Origin: Deltaproteobacteria bacterium
Lineage (GTDB): Bacteria > Myxococcota_A > UBA9160 > UBA6930
Direction of reading: 5' to 3'
Assembly (NCBI GenBank): GCA_002687015.1
Contig: NYZB01000037.1
Location: forward strand, 1-36,785
Length of the DNA stretch: 36,785 nt
In this document: one piece after another, positions 7,877-15,334 of the stretch
How the letters are laid out: each line of letters opens with the position of its first letter
Position numbering within the stretch: the first letter of the stretch is position 1
Translations under genes and position numbers: made by a program
Notes under the pieces: generated by a model
What the model was told of the DNA's origin: nothing
The model's input: only the letters and a program-made list of their open reading frames with translations
The model's database searches: none

Positions 7877-8314
7877 GCTCCCGCCGCGCGTGGCGCAGCA
7901 GCCCTCCGGGTTGGCGGCGGCTTCCTCCGATCCGACCCTCTCGAGCTCCACGAAGATCTCCTCCTCCGCCCGCGTACACCAGGGCATGTGGGCGAGAGAA
8001 GCCAGGGAAGGAAGAATGATCGACAGGCCAAAGACGAAGACGATCGCACTGGTGACGAGGCAGCTGCCGTCCGAGACCTGGGCCACCTCGACGTCCACCG
8101 GGCGATAGCCATCCGAAACGACCCTCATGTGGTCGGTTCCACGGGCGAAGGCCCTCCGATCGAGGACCAGCTGGACGGGCGTCTGTTCGCTCACGAGCTC
8201 GTCATTGAGGTACACCGAAGCGCGATGCGGCTCCGTTCGAACCACCAACGGCGTCGTACACCCGACGAGATCGACCATGAGGAGCAGAGCCAGGAGTTGG
8301 CGCACTCTCGCCAC
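7871..8314 (-). CDS. PEGA-domain lipoprotein with a C-terminal membrane helix
   Basis: 147 residues. The N-terminus MARVRQLLALLLMVDLVGC is a lipoprotein signal with a lipobox-like LVGC (Cys 19). Residues 22-75 match the PEGA fold, with 'RTEPHRASVYLNDELVSEQTP' and 'VSDGYRPVDVEVAQ'. PEGA domains are surface beta-sandwiches, often in extracytoplasmic proteins of Myxococcota-like bacteria. A hydrophobic span follows (SAIVFVFGLSIILPSLASLA, about 85-108), then a Cys-containing tail. The stop TAG is in GGGCTATCGG. The box at 8384-8392 is about 63 nt upstream. Confidence 0.75.
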   Translation of the reverse strand: MARVRQLLALLLMVDLVGCTTPLVVRTEPHRASVYLNDELVSEQTPVQLVLDRRAFARGTDHMRVVSDGYRPVDVEVAQVSDGSCLVTSAIVFVFGLSIILPSLASLAHMPWCTRAEEEIFVELERVGSEEAAANPEGCCATRGGSR

Positions 8315-8570
8315 CTATCGGAGCCGGCGGTCGGCAACCGGCCCACAGGCCCCCCGCGGACGGCGCCCGATGCCCCGAACCAGAGGCTACCAGACGCGCT
8401 GGGAGCAAGCCGTGGCCCGCGGCTACCCGTGACGCGGAGGGGCGGGATCCGGCGAGCACCACGGGGCTCCCTCGTCGATGGTGGTACGCAGGGCAGCGGG
8501 ATACGATCCTGCTGGGCATCGTCGGAAGCCTGGAGTCACTTGCGGACGGCCGGGCGGCCGTGACGGGGGC
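8315..8570 (-). repeat. Inter-cassette region between divergent genes, with promoter box (TGGTAGCCT)
   Basis: 256 bp separating the minus-strand PEGA lipoprotein from the plus-strand methyltransferase. The box at 8384-8392 reads TGGTAGCCT on the minus strand, toward the lipoprotein. It contains GTCGGCAACCGG (8330-8341), resembling GCAACCG blocks at 1244 and 22554, and GCGGCTACCCG (8420-8430), which matches the stop context at the left edge of the window. No separate plus-strand promoter was recognised. Confidence 0.45.
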
Positions 8571-9314
8571 GTGAGCGTGGCCAAGGTCGAGTTCGACGAG
8601 CAGATTGCCGCACGCTACGACGAGACCTCGGGCCACATGTACCGACCCGAGGTGCTCGACCCCGCGGTGGACTTCCTCGCCGAGCTGGCCGGCGAGGGGG
8701 CTGCCCTCGAGTTCGGGATCGGCACCGGACGCGTCGCCCTTGCGCTGAGCGGACGCGGCGTGCCCGTGCACGGCGTCGACATCTCCGAGCCGATGCTCGA
8801 AGAGCTCCACAGGAAGCCGGGTTCGGAGCGGGTCTCGACGACGGTGGGCGACTTCGCGACGACACGGGTCGAAGGCAGCTTCGAGCTCGTGTACCTCGTA
8901 TTCAACACGATCACGAACCTGACCACGCAGGACGAGCAGGTAGCGTGCTTCGCGAACGCGGCCGCGCACCTCGAGCCCGGCGGGTGCTTCGTCATCGAGG
9001 TTCACGTCCCCGAGCTGCGGAGGGTACCGCCTGGCGAACGGGTGCGGGCCTTCGACGTGGGCCGCAGCCACCTGGGCTTCGACGAGTACACGGACTTCGT
9101 GGGCCAGATCCTGTACTCGCACCACTACTGGAATGACGGCGGCAGCTACCGCTCCTTCTCGGCGCCCTTCCGCTACGTCTGGCCCGCCGAGCTCGACCTG
9201 ATGGCGCGACTCGCCGGCATGACCCTGCGCGAGCGCTGGGCCGGCTGGACCCGCGAGCCCTTCGACGACGAGAGCAGCTCCCACGTCTCGGTCTGGGAGA
9301 AGACCCGCTCCTAG
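8571..9314 (+). CDS. Class I SAM-dependent methyltransferase (inverted cassette gene)
   Basis: 247 residues from GTG 8571 (VSVAKVEFDEQ); the frame is open further upstream but enters attC-like sequence. 'FDEQIAARYDE' precedes the SAM-binding motif 'ALEFGIGTGRVALAL' (about residues 45-59), then 'VHGVDISEPMLEEL' with the ribose-binding Asp, and 'FELVYLVFNTITNLTTQDEQ'. The second half (GQILYSHHYWND, FRYVWPAELDLMARLAGM) is the family's beta-strand end. The substrate is unknown. It is on the plus strand against the array, and its stop is 32 bp from the convergent GNAT stop, so the array promoters would run antisense to it. Confidence 0.85.
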   Translation: MSVAKVEFDEQIAARYDETSGHMYRPEVLDPAVDFLAELAGEGAALEFGIGTGRVALALSGRGVPVHGVDISEPMLEELHRKPGSERVSTTVGDFATTRVEGSFELVYLVFNTITNLTTQDEQVACFANAAAHLEPGGCFVIEVHVPELRRVPPGERVRAFDVGRSHLGFDEYTDFVGQILYSHHYWNDGGSYRSFSAPFRYVWPAELDLMARLAGMTLRERWAGWTREPFDDESSSHVSVWEKTRS

Positions 9315-9346
9315 ATCGCGGCTGCCGAGATCGCAGCGGGCAGGGC

Positions 9347-9859
9347 TCACTCCTGCCCGTACGCCGAAGCCGTGATCCGATAGACGAGCCGGCCCTCTGC
9401 GTCGGCGTCCGGTTCCCGGACGCCGCCGATCCTCGCCACGGCCTGCTGGGACCGGATGTTCTCCGGACTCACGAAGAGGACGACGGATTCCACGAACCGG
9501 AAGGCGTGGCGCAGCATCAGCTGCTTCAGCTCCCCGTTGTAGCGGCCACCCCAGTGGGACCTGGCCAGGAAGGTCCAGCCGATCTCGACTTCTCGTCGTT
9601 CTTCGTCGTGGCCGAAGAAGCGGGAGGAACCGATGACCCGTCGGGTCTCGGCATCCGTGGCGAGCAGGGCGCCGCTCGAGGCCAGCGACTCGGCGAAGAA
9701 CTCCCGGAAGACGGCCTCCTCGTGGCGGTTCTTGACGGGGTGCTGCTCCCAGATCAGGGGGTCGGCCGCAACCGCGTAGAGATCGCGACGGTCTTCGAGG
9801 CGAAGCGGCCTGAGGTGGACGAGCCTGCCTCTCAGAGTCGGCTGACTGCCGAAGGACAT
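9347..9859 (-). CDS. RimJ/RimL-like GNAT acetyltransferase
   Basis: 170 residues. 'LRGRLVHLRPLRLEDRRDLYAV' is the standard RimJ-type N-terminus; 'VIGSSRFFGHDEERREVEIGWTF' and 'SHWGGRYNGELKQLMLRHAF' follow in place of the classical acetyl-CoA loop. 'VSPENIRSQQAVARIGGVRE' is the characteristic N-x-x-S-x-x-A-x-x-x-x-G motif before the last strand. This subgroup acetylates protein N-termini or small amines. The TGA stop lies in GGGCTCACT, the same context as the broken methyltransferase stop at 20969. It lies 44 bp from the gene to its right, with no clear attC. Confidence 0.85.
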   Translation of the reverse strand: MSFGSQPTLRGRLVHLRPLRLEDRRDLYAVAADPLIWEQHPVKNRHEEAVFREFFAESLASSGALLATDAETRRVIGSSRFFGHDEERREVEIGWTFLARSHWGGRYNGELKQLMLRHAFRFVESVVLFVSPENIRSQQAVARIGGVREPDADAEGRLVYRITASAYGQE

Positions 9860-9903
9860 GGCACGCGGCTCCACATAGTCGGCGCTTCGTCGGGGCGTCG
9901 GCG

Positions 9904-10569
9904 CTACCTCCCCCGACTCGTGGGCATGTTGCAGGGATCGAGGCGAACCGGGACCACGGTCACCTCGCGCGACGCATCGTTCGGCAGGAACATGTGGCGC
10001 CCGAGAGCCCGCCACAACCTCCCCATGAGGTACTTCCGCTCCATCTTCTCGAAGACCTCGTCCCGGACGGCGACCTCCTCGACGGGAACCGCGCGATGGC
10101 AGCGTGCGTCGCCCTCGCGAACGATGGTGACCTCGGGCTGGGCAAGCAGGCGTCGATACCAGCTCCGACTACGCCCGGCTCCCAACCAGGAGACGCCGGC
10201 ATGGTCGATGATCCACAATCGCGTGTCGTAGGCGCGCGAACGGGCGTCGGTCGTGCGGAGCACGATGACCTCACCGACCTCGTGGAGCGTCACCAGCGCG
10301 CCCGCAAGGATCAAGAATGGCGCCAGGCCGAGCCACGCAGCTCGGGCCAGCGACCCGGAGCGCTTCGTGGCCTCGGCCCGCCCGAGCCGGAGCAGGAAGA
10401 CTCCCAACGCCAGGTCGGCAAGGGGAATCGCGAGGTCGGCGCCGTATCGAAATGGAAAGACCAGGAAGGCGGCGAGCCCCGTAGCAAGGAGGAGGACCCC
10501 AGCCGCCCTGGTCGCGATGCTCAACCCCGAGATCGTGGCTCGATCGTTGGCGGGCGCTTCGGACCGCAC
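9904..10569 (-). CDS. Membrane protein fused to a split-barrel (nitroreductase/DUF385-like) domain
   Basis: 221 residues. The first 110 carry three to four hydrophobic segments (AAGVLLLATGLAAFLVFPF, IPLADLALGVFLLRLG, AAWLGLAPFLILAGALVTL). The rest reads 'VIVLRTTDARSRAYDTRLWI', 'DHAGVSWLGAGRSRSWYRRL', 'QPEVTIVREGDARCHRAVPV' and 'RDEVFEKMERKYLMGRLW', the strand order and R-T-x-D...T-R-L-W pattern of deazaflavin- or FMN-binding split-barrel proteins. Family match is by pattern only. The TAG stop is in GGCGCTACC. It abuts the GST remnant: the stop of that remnant (10570) and this start are adjacent. Confidence 0.65.
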   Translation of the reverse strand: MRSEAPANDRATISGLSIATRAAGVLLLATGLAAFLVFPFRYGADLAIPLADLALGVFLLRLGRAEATKRSGSLARAAWLGLAPFLILAGALVTLHEVGEVIVLRTTDARSRAYDTRLWIIDHAGVSWLGAGRSRSWYRRLLAQPEVTIVREGDARCHRAVPVEEVAVRDEVFEKMERKYLMGRLWRALGRHMFLPNDASREVTVVPVRLDPCNMPTSRGR

Positions 10570-10761
10570 TCAAGCGCCCCCAGGACTCGCCTGATAGGCC
10601 GGCCGCGCCTTGATGCGCTCGACAAGGGCAGCCACCCGTGGCGATGGCTCCATCAGCGGCGACCTCTCGAAGAAGGCCAGCAGACCGCCGAAGACGACGT
10701 CGCCATCGACGAGCGCAGGAACCTTGCTCATCGGGTGGAAGTAGTGCTTCACGTTCTCCAT
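10570..10761 (-). pseudogene. Glutathione S-transferase remnant with internal deletion
   Basis: From ATG 10761 the product opens MENVKHYFHPMSKVPALVDG, then DVVFGGLLAFFERSPLM, and ends RIKARPAYQASPGGA. 'KVPALVDGD' is the end of the GST thioredoxin fold (cis-Pro loop), and 'ERSPLMEPSPRVAALVERIKARPAY' is the very C-terminus of GSTs. About 120 residues of helical domain and the N-terminal glutathione-binding strand are missing, so an internal deletion fused the two ends. The frame is open up to 10860 and the preceding residues (LATAKAGATARQVEE) may be more GST sequence. The TGA stop is in GCACTCAAGCG, an attC-arm-like context. Confidence 0.7.
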
Positions 10762-10816
10762 CTCCTCTACCTGGCGCGCGGTTGCCCCTGCCTTGGCGGT
10801 CGCGAGGCGTCCTCGG

Positions 10817-11353
10817 TCAGGTACCGGAGCACTCCAGCTCCAGGTCATAGCGAACCTCATACACGCCTTCGCCGAGCCACTCCGGACGCGTCTGCCGAGC
10901 GCCGTCGGAGCGCATGCCAGAGCCCTCGTAGAAGCGCCTCGCGCATTGGTTCTCCTCCAACACCCACAAGGTCAGGGAGTCGGAACCCCTCTGGCGTGCC
11001 CTCGCAAGCATGCGCGAGAAGAGTGAGTGCCCGATCCCGCCTCCGACGACGGCGGGAAGCGCGTAGAGGTGGGTGATCTCGGCGGTGTCACTCCTCCCAG
11101 GTCGGTCGGTGGCTGCAGGAACCAGGCGCGAGAAGGCGACCGGGGAAGCCGAGCGCGCCGCCAGCCAGATCTCGGCTCCCGGCGTGACGTACCAGCCCTG
11201 CCATGCGACGAGGCGATCGTCGACCGAGAGCCCTTCGAGGATCGTATCGGGGACGATTCCCCGGTAGGTCGCACGCCAGCTCTCGACGTGGATCCGGGCA
11301 ATCGCCTCGAGGTCGCGCTCCGTGGCCCTGCGAAACGTGGCTGGCTCCTCCAT
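10817..11353 (-). CDS. GNAT family N-acetyltransferase
   Basis: 178 residues. 'FRRATERDLEAIARIHVESWRATYRGIVPD' is the typical first helix pair of this subgroup. 'EITHLYALPAVVGGGIGHSL' is motif A with the G-x-G-x-G acetyl-CoA loop. 'LTLWVLEENQCARRFYEGSG' is motif B with the N-x-x-A-x-x-F-Y tail, and the protein ends in a short last strand. Full-length and apparently intact. It lies upstream of the GST remnant with 55 bp between. No promoter box was identified in the 62 bp separating it from the GFA gene. Confidence 0.88.
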   Translation of the reverse strand: MEEPATFRRATERDLEAIARIHVESWRATYRGIVPDTILEGLSVDDRLVAWQGWYVTPGAEIWLAARSASPVAFSRLVPAATDRPGRSDTAEITHLYALPAVVGGGIGHSLFSRMLARARQRGSDSLTLWVLEENQCARRFYEGSGMRSDGARQTRPEWLGEGVYEVRYDLELECSGT

Positions 11354-11415
11354 CGCCCCTGGGACCGGCGCCTCGACTGTCGCCGCGCCAAGGCGCCGCC
11401 CGATTCAGGATATCC

Positions 11416-11850
11416 TCATCGAGAATTCCGGCGCAGCTCCGCGATCTCTCGCCCGGTGAGCTGCGGCAGCGAATCCGAGATCGGGAACCAGCTGCTCTTG
11501 CACTCGACGAAGATGTGCTTGTCAGGCCGGAGCCGCGGATCCGCGTCGAGGAGACCTGCGGGGATCTCGAGCCAGTCCGCGTCCCCCGGAGGGCCAGGAG
11601 CCGGTGAGCCGCATCGCGAGCAGAGGGTCACCCGGTAGGGAGGCGGAGGCTCCCGAAGGGGCGCCTCGTAGGCCCGGATGAGTTCGGCTCCAGACAGCAG
11701 TCGGAAGTCGCCGACTCGCACGGTCAGGCCAGCCACGAACGCCGAGCCCGACGCCTTGCGACAGCGCGGGCAGTGGCAGAGCTCGAAGGGGCCCGCCGCA
11801 CCCTCGATCTCGAACTGCACTCCACCGCAGAGGCAACTTCCCCGCATCAT
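11416..11850 (-). CDS. GFA family zinc protein, second copy
   Basis: 144 residues; two adjacent ATGs (11850, 11847) are possible. Zinc clusters: CLCGG near residue 6, CHCPRCRKASG near 26 and LCSRCGSPAPG near 78. The middle and C-terminus (WLEIPAGLLDADPRL, KHIFVECKSSWFPI) match the first GFA protein in this window (WVPAGLLDSDPGV, GHIFVGSKAPWDEI). The two are paralogues or separately acquired homologues that differ at most positions. The box at 11943-11951 is about 86 nt upstream. Confidence 0.88.
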   Translation of the reverse strand: MMRGSCLCGGVQFEIEGAAGPFELCHCPRCRKASGSAFVAGLTVRVGDFRLLSGAELIRAYEAPLREPPPPYRVTLCSRCGSPAPGPPGDADWLEIPAGLLDADPRLRPDKHIFVECKSSWFPISDSLPQLTGREIAELRRNSR

Positions 11851-12093
11851 CTCCGACTCTCCGCGTCGCCACCCGACGGGTTTGCAGCTCCGCCGAGAGG
11901 CATCTCCGACCCGGGGCGGGCTTGCCAGGGCGCGACGACAGGAGGCTACCTGGTTGCAAGTGGCCCTGCCGGATCTGCTGCCACCACGGTTCGGCGGCGA
12001 GATGCCACGACGACGACACCCTCCTCGGGAGCTTCGATAGGCGAGCCCCGGAGATCACCGGCTCAGCCTCCAGGGAAGGCCCCCGAGGTGCCG
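11851..12093 (-). repeat. Inter-cassette region with promoter box (AGGTAGCCT)
   Basis: 243 bp without a convincing gene. The box at 11943-11951 reads AGGTAGCCT on the minus strand, with GCAACC next to it. The PAS-like gene stop lies in CCGTCAACC at the right edge. Arms could not be paired with confidence. Confidence 0.4.
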
Positions 12094-12666
12094 TCAACCA
12101 CCCGCGGGGTCGGTCACCCGCTCCAGCTCGGCGCCGATCTTCACCTCACAGTCGGGACACACGCCGTGTGTGAGGTTCGGCAGTGCGTTGGAATCGAAGA
12201 GACCCAGGCGACGGACCGCGACTTCGACCTCACACCAGTCGCTCGGAGGGAGGAGCACCCGCTTGCACCAACTGCAGATCTTGACGAACTCGTCGCTTCG
12301 GCCCGGCCCCGTATCCAGCAGAGCCGAGTGCTCACGGGGTTCCTCCCGGATCAGCTGGGACGAGATGCTGAGCTCCCGGTCCGAGAGCGGCGCAATCGCG
12401 AGCTCCATGTACCAGCGACACTCGGGCGAATCGCAGCGAAACGGAACGGTGACTTCCCGCCCCTGCACACGCACGGCATCGAAGATGAGTCGGTAGAGGT
12501 CCCGGGTCTCCGCGTCTGCGATGAAATCCCACAGCGGCCTCCCGACGACAGAGCCGGGATCGAGATCCGCCGCAGCGTTCTCACTCGCAAAGACCGGCCA
12601 TTCCGGACCCACGGACCGAATCCGGTCATCGGAATCGACGCCGTACCGAATCGGAAAGCGTGCCAC
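12094..12666 (-). CDS. PAS-like sensor protein with a C-terminal CxxC...CxxC motif
   Basis: 190 residues from GTG 12666, preferred because GGAG lies seven bases upstream; the open frame reaches 12744 but then overlaps the inter-cassette element. The N-terminal 110 residues resemble a PAS fold: 'IRYGVDSDDRIRSVGPEW', 'VVGRPLWDFIADAETRDLYR', then strands 'VTVPFRCDSPECRWYMELAI'. The C-terminal part has 'ICSWCKRVLLPPSDWCEVE' and 'LPNLTHGVCPDCEVKI', two CxxC pairs that would bind zinc or an Fe-S cluster. No output domain is attached, so it would sense or bind rather than signal directly; the partner is unknown. Confidence 0.65.
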   Translation of the reverse strand: MARFPIRYGVDSDDRIRSVGPEWPVFASENAAADLDPGSVVGRPLWDFIADAETRDLYRLIFDAVRVQGREVTVPFRCDSPECRWYMELAIAPLSDRELSISSQLIREEPREHSALLDTGPGRSDEFVKICSWCKRVLLPPSDWCEVEVAVRRLGLFDSNALPNLTHGVCPDCEVKIGAELERVTDPAGG

Positions 12667-12819
12667 CACCTCGCTCCATGCCGTCGCGCAGCGGACGGGC
12701 TGCCCGCCTGCCAGGCGTCTACGACGCTCGTCCTGGGCAGCCAAGCCTGGACGACAAGAGGCTACTCGCTTGCCGGTGGCGTTGCCCGTTCCAGCGCGGC
12801 GAGGAAGCCCGCCGATGCG
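12667..12819 (-). repeat. Inter-cassette region with promoter box (GAGTAGCCT)
   Basis: 153 bp. The box at 12759-12767 reads GAGTAGCCT on the minus strand, 86 nt (TSS to start) from the PAS-like GTG at 12666. That spacing matches the other cassettes and supports the shorter start. GTGGCGTTGCCCG (12776-12788) repeats the GCAACG element in reverse. Confidence 0.4.
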
Positions 12820-13152
12820 TCATCGGGGTTCGATGACCAGCGAGTCCGGGATTGGCCTGACCAGAACTCCGTCAACGCCTACCTCGGTCCAGGACTCGCG
12901 GTTCTCCGTCTCGTGGTCTTCCAGCACGCGATACTCGGAGGCTGCCGACCTCGTCTCCAGCTCCGGGAGGCAGATCGCCGCGAACCGCGATGGGATTCCG
13001 TGCTCCGCGAAGGTCTCCAGACAGTGGATGGCAGCCTTGAGCTCCAGCTTCAGGGAAGGTGAGCTCTCGCGACCCGAACGCAGCTCCGCGATGGCGACCC
13101 TCAGCGCCTCCGCGAGACCTTCGATCGCGTTCTCGAAGTCATGGATGGCCAT
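12820..13152 (-). CDS. Hypothetical cassette protein, 110 aa
   Basis: Not recognised. The N-terminal half is helical: 'FENAIEGLAEALRVAIAELR' and 'LKLELKAAIHCLETFAEHG' suggest two amphipathic helices. The second half is strand-like and acidic (SEYRVLEDHETENRESW, VDGVLVRPIPDSLVIEP). No signal peptide, membrane segment or cysteine pair is present, so the product is a soluble cytoplasmic protein. GAGGAGGTCCCA lies before the ATG at 13152 and supplies a good ribosome site. The TGA stop is in GCGTCATCGG. It may partner the PAS-like gene, but only proximity suggests this. Confidence 0.6.
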   Translation of the reverse strand: MAIHDFENAIEGLAEALRVAIAELRSGRESSPSLKLELKAAIHCLETFAEHGIPSRFAAICLPELETRSAASEYRVLEDHETENRESWTEVGVDGVLVRPIPDSLVIEPR

Positions 13153-13263
13153 TGGGACCTCCTCGAAGCAAGACGACAGCTCTCGGATTCGGGAACCACC
13201 CCTGTAGGAGCCACGCAGCGGCGCATGGTCGAATCCGGGAATGACGCCAGCCGCGAGGTCTGC

Positions 13264-13638
13264 TCAGGTCGCCGCCCCCGAGTAGACCAGGAAGGCGCCG
13301 AAGACGACGGCCGCTAGTAGCCAGATTCGAAGGAAGGCAGGCGACATGTTGAACCACCCCTTGACGAGTTCGTCCGTTCGAGCCGAACCCACGAAGGCCA
13401 GTACGATTGCCGCGACGATTGCGATCCCTCCTAGAGCGTAGAGGACGATCGGAAACCGGGAATTCGGAGCGCCAAGCAGGAGCACCACTCCGAACACGAC
13501 CCGTGCGCCGATCGCTACGCGCGAGCGCGTTCGAGGTTGCCACCCGAGGACGGCCCGTCCAATCAGGTCCGGCCGAACCGAGCCCACCACACCGAGGCCA
13601 GCGATCACGAGACCGAGAAGAATGACGGCAACGGACAT
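13264..13638 (-). CDS. Small integral membrane protein, 124 aa
   Basis: Not recognised. Four hydrophobic segments: residues 3-20 (VAVILLGLVIAGLGVVGS), 42-56 (IGARVVFGVVLLLGA), 63-83 (IVLYALGGIAIVAAIVLAF) and 100-121 (FLRIWLLAAVVFGAFLVYSG). A basic loop 'RPDLIGRAVLGWQPRTRSR' lies between the first two. A good GGAGG lies before the ATG at 13638. The TGA stop is in TGCTCAGG, the same context as the dipeptidase stop at 1347. Confidence 0.65.
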   Translation of the reverse strand: MSVAVILLGLVIAGLGVVGSVRPDLIGRAVLGWQPRTRSRVAIGARVVFGVVLLLGAPNSRFPIVLYALGGIAIVAAIVLAFVGSARTDELVKGWFNMSPAFLRIWLLAAVVFGAFLVYSGAAT

Positions 13639-13714
13639 GAGACCTCCTCCGCAGGAGCCCGGGGGCCCCGCGCCCCGCAGTGTTGGCAACTGCAAGCCCT
13701 CTTTGGGTGCCCAG

Positions 13715-14206
13715 CTACCTCCAGCCTGACAATAGGAGGTGGGTGAACTGCCGAGCTCCCAGAGCCAGGTTCATGATGATCCCAGCGAGGACTGGCCAGA
13801 ACTCGCGTATCGACGCGATGTTGGCGATCTGCAGCAGAATCACGACGAGGACCAGCCCGCCGATGGACCAGAACATGACGGGGTTCGTCTTCGCGAGATC
13901 CGCATCGCCGAGCTGGCGCCGACGAGCAAAGACCCACCCGGTGTGTGAAGCGGTCGCTAGCGACCACACCACACTACACGAGACCCAGGTGGCGGAAGGG
14001 GGCAGATTCGTCGAGAGGAGGAGAACAGCCAGGAAGGAGATGAGGAAGGCCTGGAAGCTCGCCCCAAGCAGGTTCAGAAGGCGGAGTTCTTCTTGAGGGA
14101 GCCACTCACCCTGGCTCCGCCTGCCGAGGACGACCACCAGTCCGGAGAAGCCCGCGAGCGCAATGGAAGCCTCGATGGCCGCGATCAGAGCGTCGCCGGG
14201 TTCCAT
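13715..14206 (-). CDS. Membrane protein, 163 aa; paralogue of the cassette at 23460
   Basis: It starts MEPGDALIAAIEASIALAGF and continues SGLVVVLGRRSQGEW. The same plan ([20 protein letters not shown], then [19 protein letters not shown]) occurs in the gene nearest the integrase, so these two cassettes belong to one family of four-helix membrane proteins. Segments: about residues 8-30, 48-70 (ASFQAFLISFLAVLLLSTN), 78-95, 112-136 (MFWSIGGLVLVVILLQIAN) and 141-157. Function unknown; the Gly/Glu-rich first helix is the most conserved part. The TAG stop lies in CAGCTACCTCC. Confidence 0.7.
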   Translation of the reverse strand: MEPGDALIAAIEASIALAGFSGLVVVLGRRSQGEWLPQEELRLLNLLGASFQAFLISFLAVLLLSTNLPPSATWVSCSVVWSLATASHTGWVFARRRQLGDADLAKTNPVMFWSIGGLVLVVILLQIANIASIREFWPVLAGIIMNLALGARQFTHLLLSGWR

Positions 14207-14284
14207 GTCGGCCTCGCAGCCCGATGGATCGGCGTTCGGCGACCAGCAACTGCACTGACCGGCGCCGACCCTGTTGCCGGAGTC

Positions 14285-14650
14285 GTGCGGTACACGCACT
14301 ACTCGTTCATGGTTCATGGCTATGGGAGGATCCCGATCGTCTCCTGGCTTCGCGGCCAGGCGGATGAATCCCTGGTCCACGCGCAGGAAGCTGGCGAGCT
14401 GATCACCCAGCTCGAGGGTCACCCCTCGCTCGGAATCGGCTCCTTGCTGGAATCGCACACGCACGACATCGGCGCCATCCTGGAGGAATCGCTCAAGCAC
14501 GAGGACCAGGGGTTGGCGGCCTACGCCGACCTGCTTGCCCTCGTAGAAGGTCGCTCCGTCATGCTCGAGGAGTACGCCCGGCGCATGATCAGCGACGAGA
14601 CCCGGCACGTGGGCGAAGTGAAGAAGATGCTGCGGGCGCCCGGCGATTGA
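14285..14650 (+). pseudogene. Ferritin-like domain protein lacking the first helix (inverted)
   Basis: The frame reads VVRYTHYSFMVHGYGRIPIV, then 'SWLRGQADESLVHAQEAGE', 'SLLESHTHDIGAILEESLKH' and 'LEEYARRMISDETRHVGEV'. These are helices B, C and D of a bacterioferritin-type four-helix bundle, with metal-site residues such as E..H near 'DESLVHA' and 'DETRHVGE'. Helix A and the first glutamate are absent. The upstream frame instead enters attC-like sequence, so the 5' end looks deleted. GTG 14285 could start a 121-residue product with a poor ribosome site. On the plus strand, against the array direction. It could be a shortened functional variant, but that seems less likely. Confidence 0.65.
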
Positions 14651-14757
14651 GTTGAGCCCTGGCTACTGAGAGCCGGGTGGGTCGCCGTGCCGCAGCTCGG
14701 AACCCATCTGGCCGCCTGCCGACCTCGCGGTCCAACTGCGACCCCCGGGCACGCCCT
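14651..14757 (-). repeat. attC-like region with cores in reversed order
   Basis: Both GTTRRRY- and RYYYAAC-type 7-mers are perfect (GTTGAGC at 14651-14657, GTCCAAC at 14730-14736) but occur in the opposite order from the other sites. This might be two half-sites left by a rearrangement next to the truncated ferritin gene. A weak box (CAGTAGCCA on the minus strand, 14659-14667) lacks the final T. Confidence 0.35.
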
Positions 14758-15204
14758 TCACGCGATGTCCCACTCGTACTCGGCGTATTGGTCTCCTTCG
14801 AGTTCGGCACCTGTTCGCTCGAAGGCACGTCGCGCCGCCGCGTTCTCGACCTCCGTGCCTGCCCAGACGAGCTTGACCCCGTCGGCCTTGCAGGCGGCCA
14901 GGAGTGCTTCGATGAGACCCCGTCCGATCCCGAAGGACCGCTGCGATTCGGCGACCTCGATGTCGTAGAGATAGGCGAGGAATCCGCCCGAAGCGACGTC
15001 GGGAAAGGCATAGGCACTCAGAAGGCCCACCGGCTCCGCGGCGGAGAGCGCGAGGAAGAGGTAGCAGCGAGGGTCGGCAACAGCGGCTGCGATCTCCGCG
15101 GGCGTTGCGGTCGAAGCTCCCCGAGGCTCGTCAGAGAGGATGGACGCTACGGCGGATCGCCATAGCTGCTCGTCTCCAGCAGAGACTCTTCGGACATCTG
15201 CCAA
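14758..15204 (-). CDS. GNAT acetyltransferase resembling AAC(3)-I aminoglycoside acetyltransferases
   Basis: 148 residues from a TTG start nine bases left of the attC core. 'LWRSAVASILSDE' and 'YLFLALSAAEPVGLLSAYAF' precede 'YLYDIEVAESQRSFGIGRGL', which is motif A in the form seen in AAC(3)-I proteins (YIYDLAV.E.HRR.GIAT.LI). 'VWAGTEVENAAARRAFERTG' and the acidic end EGDQYAEYEWDIA complete it. That family acetylates the 3-amino group of aminoglycosides and is a classical integron cassette product, but many environmental relatives have no proven drug substrate. The box at 15282-15290 is about 71 nt upstream. Confidence 0.75.
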   Translation of the reverse strand: MADVRRVSAGDEQLWRSAVASILSDEPRGASTATPAEIAAAVADPRCYLFLALSAAEPVGLLSAYAFPDVASGGFLAYLYDIEVAESQRSFGIGRGLIEALLAACKADGVKLVWAGTEVENAAARRAFERTGAELEGDQYAEYEWDIA

Positions 15205-15212
15205 CTCGCACC

Positions 15213-15334
15213 GCCCAACGGAGCTGGGGCTCAGGTGGGGTCGCGGGCACGCGCCGCAGCACCCTCCGGGCCAGTCACAAGAAGCTACCAGGAACGCTAG
15301 CTCCCGGGCCGTCTGCTGCAGCCGTGAGTCAGGC
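15213..15334 (-). repeat. attC site with promoter box (TGGTAGCTT)
   Basis: The left core GCCCAAC (15213-15219) fits RYYYAAC exactly. The right core GTCAGGC (15328-15334) carries the TGA of the 132-aa membrane gene. Arms pair as CCGCC-C/T-A/G-AC. The box at 15282-15290 reads TGGTAGCTT. The adjacent block 15291-15315 shares 21 of 25 bases with 18772-18796. Confidence 0.7.

Noticed and set aside
14651-14736. GTTGAGC and GTCCAAC as a normal attC
   Set aside because: Both 7-mers fit the consensus but in the wrong order, so I list the region only as a possible rearranged site.
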